From positions 8,568,459 to 8,632,458 of the forward strand of contig CM019703.1 of NCBI GenBank assembly GCA_009760885.1: a stretch of DNA of 64,000 nucleotides, in the 5' to 3' direction. The notes beneath the pieces were generated by a model. The model worked only from the letters and a program-made list of their open reading frames with translations. It was not told the origin of the DNA and did no database searches. This DNA comes from Achatina immaculata. Lineage: Eukaryota; Mollusca; Gastropoda; Stylommatophora; Achatinidae. The position numbers and the translations under genes are program-made. Shown here in pieces: positions 57,475 to 64,000 of this stretch (within the stretch, counting starts at the first letter, position 1; every line of letters starts with the position of its first letter).

Positions 57475-57890
57475 ATACTTATATACATTTCTCTGGCCTA
57501 CATGATTTAGAATGATTGGTTTGTACATTTCTCTGGCCTCTCTGATTTAAAATGATTGGTTTGTACACTTCCATGGCCTCTTTGATTTAGAATGATTGGG
57601 TTGTACATTTCTCTTGCCTCTCTGATTTAGAATATTCATTTGTATATTTCTCTGGCCCTTTTGATTTAGAATGACTGATTTGTATATTTCTCTGGCCCTT
57701 TTGATTTAGAATGATTGATTTGTATATTTCTCTGGCCTATTTGATTTAGAATGATTGATTTGTATATTTCTCTGGCCTATTTGATTTAGAATGATTGATT
57801 TGTATATTTCTCTGGCCTATTTGATTTAGAATGACTGGTTTGTACATTTCTCTGGCCTCTTTGATTTAGAATGATTGGTTTGTACATGTT
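57475..57890. repeat. 40-bp tandem array
   Basis: About ten units of TTTGATTTAGAATGATTGAT plus TTGTATATTTCTCTGGCC, period 40 (57721, 57761). Left units are more diverged. Confidence 0.95.
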
Positions 57891-57899
57891 TACCCCTCA

Positions 57900-59090
57900 T
57901 AAATGTACGGCGTTATTTAGTAGCAGACTAGCGCATGTGTGAAGATTCATGCTGTTAAGTGCAAGAAGTGGTAGCTCAACATACTAAAATATCCGAAACA
58001 AGCGAAGACTTCACACTGACTCTAAATGCGACTCAAGAACGAGCTCTATAATGAAGAACAGGTCCAAGCACAAGTCCAATTCCAAGAACTCACGTATTAC
58101 ATTCGCACGGCCATCGACGGGACCAGATACATCAACAATAGGCAAATACTGTTAACATTCCCATGGAAAACTCTAATATACACTTTTTTTCCCTAAAAAA
58201 AATCACACTGACATGGCGATCTTTCCTTAAGAAGGGGGAGCTAGGAGGAAAATTGTGTGATAAGTCATGGGTATATCAAAACAAACCCATGTCATCGGTT
58301 ATCACACACTGACGGATATGCTTGGGATGAGATGGGAGCACAGACTTGACCAGCATGGAAGGACAACGAGTCATGGCTCGCCGACTCACAGCCGCATCTG
58401 GGACCGGGCACCAGCCGTAGATACTGAAAGTGAGAAAACAACGAGGAGGAGTTTCTGGGTGGCTTTTTTTTTTCTTTGCTTAGGCCAGTCATCTGACGGG
58501 CGCAAGCTGGGACTACCTGGGGCAGGATGCCATGTCGTCTACCTTCTGGTGCTATCTGTCATCGTCCCTTTATCTTATTTCTCAGCCAACCTACTTCCAC
58601 TATGAGCTTACCTTCATCTATCTGGACGGATGTTCAGGCCGTCTGTCCTCCTTTAAATGTTCATCTATTTTTTCACGTTTTTAATCTGCTGTGTTATTTT
58701 TGTACATGATCATTTTGCCCAAATATTGGATTGTTATATATTCTTCAATTATACGACCTCTTCTTACTTTCTGCCACTCCAGTTCTTGCCCACTTTCCTC
58801 ACGCTGTCTTGTGCGTGCGTGCGTGTAGAAATGAACCAAATACTTCTATCCATCCTCTGATATATAAAATTCATAGAATAGCAAACTATATTTGCAATTT
58901 TTTTCCATGATGTCCGGGGTCCCTGCCCCTCTGGGGCCCTCGGATTTAGAATGTTTTGCGTAATGGGTAAGCTACCTCTGGGGTGAAGGGAAAAAAAACT
59001 GCCTGCTCCAACCAGGGGCCATAGGCTACTTGATGAAAGTAATAACTATCACAGCTCCGTTATGAGGTGATACAAGTCAATGATGCAGAG
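57900..59090. other. No recognisable gene
   Basis: Unique-looking DNA. A segment at 58030-58110 (CTATAATGAAGAACAGGTCC) resembles 23005-23065 (CTACACTGAAGAACAAATCC), a minor dispersed repeat. The open frame at 58267-58605 has no domain and no splice support. Confidence 0.5.
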
Positions 59091-59096
59091 ATACTC

Positions 59097-59182
59097 CAGG
59101 CAAGTCTCTAATAATACTAAAGACAAGTCTCTAATAATACTAAAGGCAAGTCTCTAATAATATTACAGACAAGTCTCTAATA
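59097..59182. repeat. 23-bp tandem, four units
   Basis: CAAGTCTCTAATAATACTAA units. Confidence 0.93.
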
Positions 59183-60061
59183 ACAGATACCATTCACAAG
59201 GAAGCACAGTTCTCGAGCTAGCTTTGGGTACCAGGGTACGCTCAAAGTTTTCAGAGCCCTGATTTGGAGAAACTCCCCAAACTGTAGACCCCCCTTTGTG
59301 CTAACAAGTGCTTAGAGTGCGCTGGGCTCTCGAATTCTTACCTGGCGTTTTGGCGTAAATAAGGGGACCAACGGAGCGCTACAGATGAATAGCAAGGAAG
59401 TAGGCAGGCGTGGTGGGATAGGCGAACTCCTGATAGTCAACAAAGAGGCCTGCTTTTGTTCCTACTTTTAGGCGGATGGGTTATGTGAAAGGTGACGTGG
59501 CTGGGGGGGGGGGGGGGGGGGGAATGGGTGGGAGGTGGCACGCATAATGTAAGATATGTCCAAGGAAGGGTTCTTTAATGTCTGTTTACCAGTGTGGGTC
59601 TGGAGCGAGGAGGTGCCTGCACATGGGACCTTCACCGACGTGGTCGTCCAATGTTTATTATTATTAGTCTGAATAACAGGTGACACACTGTAAGAATGGT
59701 GTTTGTATCAATGTGTCTTTGGCCTATACACGTCCTTCATAACAGTTTTATCTGTTTTCGGGTGTCCTGCATACATAAAAGTAGCAACATATAAACTTCT
59801 TTATTTGTCTTAAAAAAACGTTTATTCTATTCGTCTACGACAAACAACAGGGGTGTGTTCAACTTCAAAGGGCCCAAAGGCCGTAATTGCATCCAGGAGT
59901 GGGTTGACGGGCTGAATATAAATCAACCAGTTATTTTGTTTTCCCTAATTGCACAACATGCTTCGTGGAATCCCCCCCCCCCCACCCCAAATTAACCGCA
60001 CAGTCGGTGCAGCCATGATGATCTATTCCTTCCAGCATAAAACTAGAACTGATCAACCTGT

Positions 60062-60610
60062 TCAAACCGAGCACAGAATCTGGCCCGAGGGAGAGGAACT
60101 GAAAGAAAAGCTCAGCCTGGAGAGGACGACGGATTCCATCAGGGCGATGAGGGCTGCAGGTATAGCACGGCCACTTGAAACAACGTGGAAGATTATCGTT
60201 TCTTGGCTAACAATAATCATTTTAAGAAAACAAACCCAGTCATTTGCATGTCCCTTGACGAACTTTGACTCCCTAACAGCTCTCCTGTAGGCCTCGCGGT
60301 TGTGAGCAAAATGCCCTGCTGCTGCTGCTGCTGTTGCTGCTGATGCATCCATTCGCAGATCATCAACGATGTCTTGCAGCCATCTTCGTCTTGGTCTTCC
60401 TCTCCTCCCCACCCTCAGTTATGTACCCTTCCAAGACTGTCTTCTGTAAATTATCATGACATTTAACATGTCCAAAATATTTCAGTTTTCTGTGTTTAAT
60501 CTTCCTTACTAGCCAGACTTCTTCAATATTAAGTTACTGTAGTAAGGATATATTTGTTCTTTTTGTGTGTCCATGATATCTGACGGACTTTTCTGTAGCA
60601 TTTACATTCA
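60062..60610 (-). mobile_element. Non-LTR retrotransposon C-terminal tail and 3' UTR
   Basis: The best copy of the tail. The minus strand encodes RGRPRRRWLQDIVDDLRMDA, an Ala-rich run from a GCA triplet repeat, and then AHNREAYRRAVRESKF. The 3' UTR on the left of the plus-strand listing (60410-60610) aligns to the copy at 12530. There is no reverse transcriptase or endonuclease domain in the window, so the copy is 5'-truncated and dead. Confidence 0.8.
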
Positions 60611-61199
60611 AAGCCATTTATGTGTTTCTCAGCTGTTTTGTTAAGTGTCCGGCGGGTCTACATTTACATAAACACCAAGCATGTCAGCGGGGTGTCTCCT
60701 CTGGTCTTGAGGTCTCACGTCCGAGCCTCCAACACCAGTAAATCCACACTACACTAGCACCACACAGAATAAAAATCCCCGTTCATGTTAACTTCAACCT
60801 ATCTCAATGCCAGTATGCTCCAGCCCCCCCCCCCCCCCCACCCCACATTAACCCACTTTTTTCCACAAGATCTGCACCAACCTGCCTTCCCGCGCTGTAC
60901 TCTACGACCCTCTGCGCTTACACTTTAGCGGGGCTGCCGATAGCAACACACGCTTCTCAGCCAACTTTTTTTTTTGAGTTGTGATTTTAAAGAAATACTT
61001 AGTCGAGGACTCCGGAACTATCTCGTCCTTGATAACCCGCTTAAAACTGAAAAAAAAACCTGATGTTATTTGGAGCAGTTCACGCGTTTCCATGGAGATG
61101 ATGGAGTTGTTTTCATTCGCCTTGTGATTTGTAATTACTGTAACATTTTGGAGTTTTTTTTTTTTTAAGACAGTATAACAAAGATAGTCGTATAAAGCC

Positions 61200-62036
61200 A
61201 AAGAGGTACTTAAGGGGATATAGTGTTAGTGCCCTATTTTACATGCCCAGCCGACAGACGTGACAGTTATGTGGCCAACATCAAGCCTGGCAGCCTTCTC
61301 TCTCTCTCTGCCGCCAGGGGTAGGATATCATGTCCCTCCACAACCCTCAATCCCTTGTGTATCTCAACAGTTACTGATCATTTCCCGTGCCAACATGTCA
61401 AACAATCAAACATCATGTCTCTCTTTCTATCTCTGTCTCCTCCATCTTCCATCTTCTGTTGCCATTAAGTGCTCTAGGCCGCCTCTCCTCCATCTTCCAT
61501 CTTCTGTTGCCAATAAGTTCTCTAGGCCGCCTCTCCTCCATCTTCCATCTTCTGTTGCCAATAAGTGCTCTAGGCCGCCTCTCCTCCATCTTCCATCTTC
61601 TGTTGCCAATAAGTGCTCTAGGCCGCCTCTCCTCCATCTTCCATCTTCTGTTGCCAATAAGTGCTCTAGGCCGCCTCTCCTCCATCTTCCATCTTCTGTT
61701 GCCAATAAGTGCTCTAGGCCGCCTCTCCTCCATCTTCCATCTTCTGTTGCCAATAAGTACTCTAGGCCGCCTCTCCTCCATCTTCCATCTTCTGTTGCCA
61801 ATAAGTTCTCTAGGCCGCCTCTCCTCCATCTTCCATCTTCTGTTGCCAATAAGTGCTCTAGGCCGCCTCTCCTCCAAACGTGCCTCATCCCCACAAATAA
61901 ATTTAGACTGTCATTTTCTCAAGGAATCAGGCACCCATTTGTACAGATGAGTGGCCAGGATGCCTCCGGCTGGATTCGAACTCCCGATCTTCGCCTTTAG
62001 AAACCAGTGCACTACCCATTCTGCTACTCCGGCCGC
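61200..62036 (-). mobile_element. tRNA-headed SINE split by a minisatellite
   Basis: The minus strand head begins GCGGCCGGAGTAGCAGAATG at 62036 and has B box GAGTTCGAATCC and body GCCGGAGGCATCCTGGCCAC...CAAATGGGTGCCTGATTCCT (to about 61915). The tail reappears at 61200-61340 (AGGCTGCCAGGCTTGATGTT, GCACTAACACTATATCCCC). The 48-bp array lies between. Confidence 0.78.
61437..61876. repeat. 48-bp tandem array inside a SINE
   Basis: Nine nearly identical units of TCCATCTTCCATCTTCTGTT, GCCAATAAGTGCTCTAGGCC and GCCTCTCC. The high identity suggests recent expansion. 48 is a multiple of three, hence open frames on both strands; none is a believable gene. Confidence 0.96.
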
Positions 62037-62244
62037 CTATTTCAGACTAGCTTTAATTAAGTAGTGATCATCACCATAAACAGTCAAAATCTCCTTTCAG
62101 GGTGGTACAGGTATACCGTAGCACCGACGAGAAGGATGGCGAACTGAAGGAGTAGCGGGGCGAGACAGCTCCCAGGCCTTCAGCCCGACGTGCGGCTGAT
62201 CTGTCGCTGGGGTCGATTCCGCCATTGCTGCTCTCGGATATATA

Positions 62245-62572
62245 CAGGCAGTTCCCGGGTTACGAACGAGTTCCGTTTCTAAGTTTGTCCGTTAAGTAGG
62301 TTTTTTTTTTTGTTGTTGTTGATATTTTAAGTCGAACAATTAGGCTTTAAGTCGAAAAATTAGGTACGGTTCGTATCTAACGTAAGTTAATCAAATATTT
62401 GTTTTAGCACGTAGTATATAGGGTATATTTCAATGCGTATATAAATGTAATAATAAACAATCATTGTTTTGATGCGCGCCGCAAAGTAGTGCCAGTTTGT
62501 ATACAATAATAGGCTTTGTTCGTAACTAAGGGCTGTATGTAAGTCGGACATTCGTAACCCGGGGACTGTCTG
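62245..62572. mobile_element. pogo/Tigger-like MITE
   Basis: A 328-bp element with ends CAGGCAGTTCCCGGGTTACG and (reverse complement of the right) CAGACAGTCCCCGGGTTACG, inside TA duplications (62243-62244 and 62573-62574). CAGGCAGTCCCCGGGTTACG-type ends and TA target sites fit pogo elements of the Tc1/mariner superfamily. Inside are a T run and AT-rich DNA; no transposase. Confidence 0.85.
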
Positions 62573-62574
62573 TA

Positions 62575-63192
62575 CACATCTCAAGAATACGAGTGAATGT
62601 TCAGTGCATGCCTAACAGAAGTATTATCTCCAGGCAGCTATTATGAGAAACGGCTATAATCTCCACCCAGCCTGTGCTAGGGAACTTGTGCTCTTTGCAA
62701 ATAACTTGAAACACTGCTCATTAGGCCGGGTGGGGAGTGGGCCGTGGTGCTTTTAACTGCTGGAGTATGTTCAAGCAGCAGGCCACCGGGCAAGCTCCAC
62801 TACCATAAATAACACGTCGATCTCATTCCTCGCTGGCCATATTATAGCAGTGAGTTATCCTGTCTCTTATCATTTTTTTTTTTTTTTGGCAGGATCGGTC
62901 ACTGACCAGCTCTGGTTCGCAGACTTTAATGTCTATTACTGTGTGTTTTTTTTTTTGTGTGTTCCTATTCAATGATCTTTGGTCCTTCCATTAAGTGGGT
63001 TATGGCGACTTCTGTCAAAATGAAGCACGTCATCACGCTGTCTGGTGCACGTATTTATCCAGTACCTTTCATCACCACCAGCCAGCAGGTAATCCACCCG
63101 GGCTTTCAAGTTCTCCCTGCCATACACACAGGATATCATTTTTTGTGTACTACAAACAGTAATACTTTAGCTTTCAGTGTGAATTATTACTA
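62575..63192. other. No recognisable gene
   Basis: Unique DNA with T runs near 62875 and 62948. No exon supported. Confidence 0.5.
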
Positions 63193-64000
63193 CAGTGGCA
63201 CCTCGGTATACGGTCATTAATCCGTTCCAGATCCTTGGACTTATACCAAACTGGACGTATCAAAATCTCCTTTCAGGATGGTACAGGTATACCGTAACGG
63301 GACGTATATTAAACTGGACGTATACCAAACGAACTTTTCCAATAAGAAATAAAGGGAAAATAATTAATCCATTCTTAGAAAAAAATCCTATTGTTATTAT
63401 TATTACACTGTTTAATACTAAAATACAAATGCAGTGAGTGAAATATATACTGTACACAAATGAAAATTTACCAAATTTATTGATCTCTTTTCTGTCTCTT
63501 TTCTTCTGTCAGGTCCCTACTTGGACACCTGGTTGAGGATCACCAGGTCTGTCCTTTATTAAAAAATCTGTCTCAACATGCTCTAGTGTCTCTGATCTTT
63601 GTTTGGTAATCGATCTCAGCCCCCCCCCCTTTCGCAGCGTTAGCCGATCTAATAGCCAACAATCGCAGATACAGCCGTTCTCGCCACACGCCATGCAACA
63701 GCCAAGTCCCGGCTACGCCTGCCATCTTCATACTTTTCAATAATCTCTCTCTCTTTTTTTTCCCCACCTCCTAACCATGTTCTTCATTGCTTGACTCTTC
63801 TCATTAACGTTCTTAAAACTCACGGTTAACGAATTTACAAAAAAATTTACCTTAAAAAGCACACAATCAGGTGAAAATTCCGAGTTATAGCGCGGGCTGT
63901 TTACTGAAATAGTAGCAACAGGCGCGCTGACGCTCACGGGGCAACCGTGGCATTGTCTCGACAGAGGTAAACAAGGATAGTGCGCGCAGTCGTGACTCAC
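63193..64000. mobile_element. Left end of a second pogo-like element, runs off the window
   Basis: Starts TA|CAGTGGCACCTCGGTATACG and continues with TAATCCGTTCCAGATCC, ACGTATACCAAACGAACTTT and TCCAATAAGAAATAAAGGG, the typical end region of pogo/Tigger-like elements. No matching right end occurs before 64000. The minus strand holds short open frames (63573-63767) too degraded to call transposase. Confidence 0.55.

Noticed and set aside
33055..57890. CRISPR-like regular arrays (33.1, 40.1, 50.1, 56.5, 57.5 kb)
   Set aside because: Units follow one another directly with no unique spacers, and the DNA is animal nuclear.
61260..62000. Open frames of 150-246 codons on both strands at the 48-bp array
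   Set aside because: Repeat artefact (48 is divisible by three) inside a SINE.
63737..64000. Minus-strand coding exon at the right edge (ending LFK before GTAAAT)
   Set aside because: Weak donor, no recognisable protein, and it lies in a region that looks like the inside of a pogo-like element.

Overview
The window is animal nuclear DNA: one intron-containing gene in a sea of minisatellites, microsatellites and retroposon and DNA-transposon debris. The GT..AG introns, a C2H2 Krueppel-like transcription factor, tRNA-headed SINEs, non-LTR retrotransposon tails and a mariner element all point to a metazoan. The general texture (dense 20-55 bp tandem arrays, many long C/G runs) suggests a spiralian, most likely a mollusc; that last step is inference, not proof. 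Nothing prokaryotic, viral or CRISPR-like was seen.

The one gene I can reconstruct with confidence lies on the minus strand, 21,075 to 13,945. Five exons join with consistent phases into a 532-residue Krueppel-like factor. It has a long Ser-rich N-terminal exon, a short exon carrying a PVDLS CtBP-binding motif, a short exon with the DDxPNVTLxSVN block known from KLF12 and KLF8, an exon ending in zinc finger 1, and a last exon with zinc fingers 2 and 3 and the stop. This places it in the KLF3/8/12 repressor subgroup. Two of its introns carry tandem arrays immediately behind the 5' splice site: a 21-bp array with 19 exact CCAATCA boxes, and a U-rich 11-mer array.

Layout: 1-665 is a retroposon copy. 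700-13,944, downstream of the KLF stop codon, is AT-rich, nearly free of minisatellites and could hold a long 3' UTR. 13,945-21,075 is the KLF gene. 21-45 kb is 5'-flanking or intronic DNA with a GC-rich, promoter-like patch at 27.7-28.3 kb, a plausible further minus-strand coding exon at 34,691-34,867 in a phase that fits the KLF gene, SINEs, LINE tails and many arrays. 46.6-48.9 kb is a 34/35-bp array into which a LINE tail, a (GAA)-tailed retroposon and a SINE have inserted. 49-55 kb holds further arrays, SINEs and a second insertion of the retroposon. 55,226-56,518 is a dead mariner inside a 50-bp array. 57-64 kb holds arrays, a SINE split by a minisatellite, a pogo-like MITE and one end of a second pogo-like element.

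Coordinates of exons and of insertions with target-site duplications were read base by base. Ends of tandem arrays and of old repeats are approximate.
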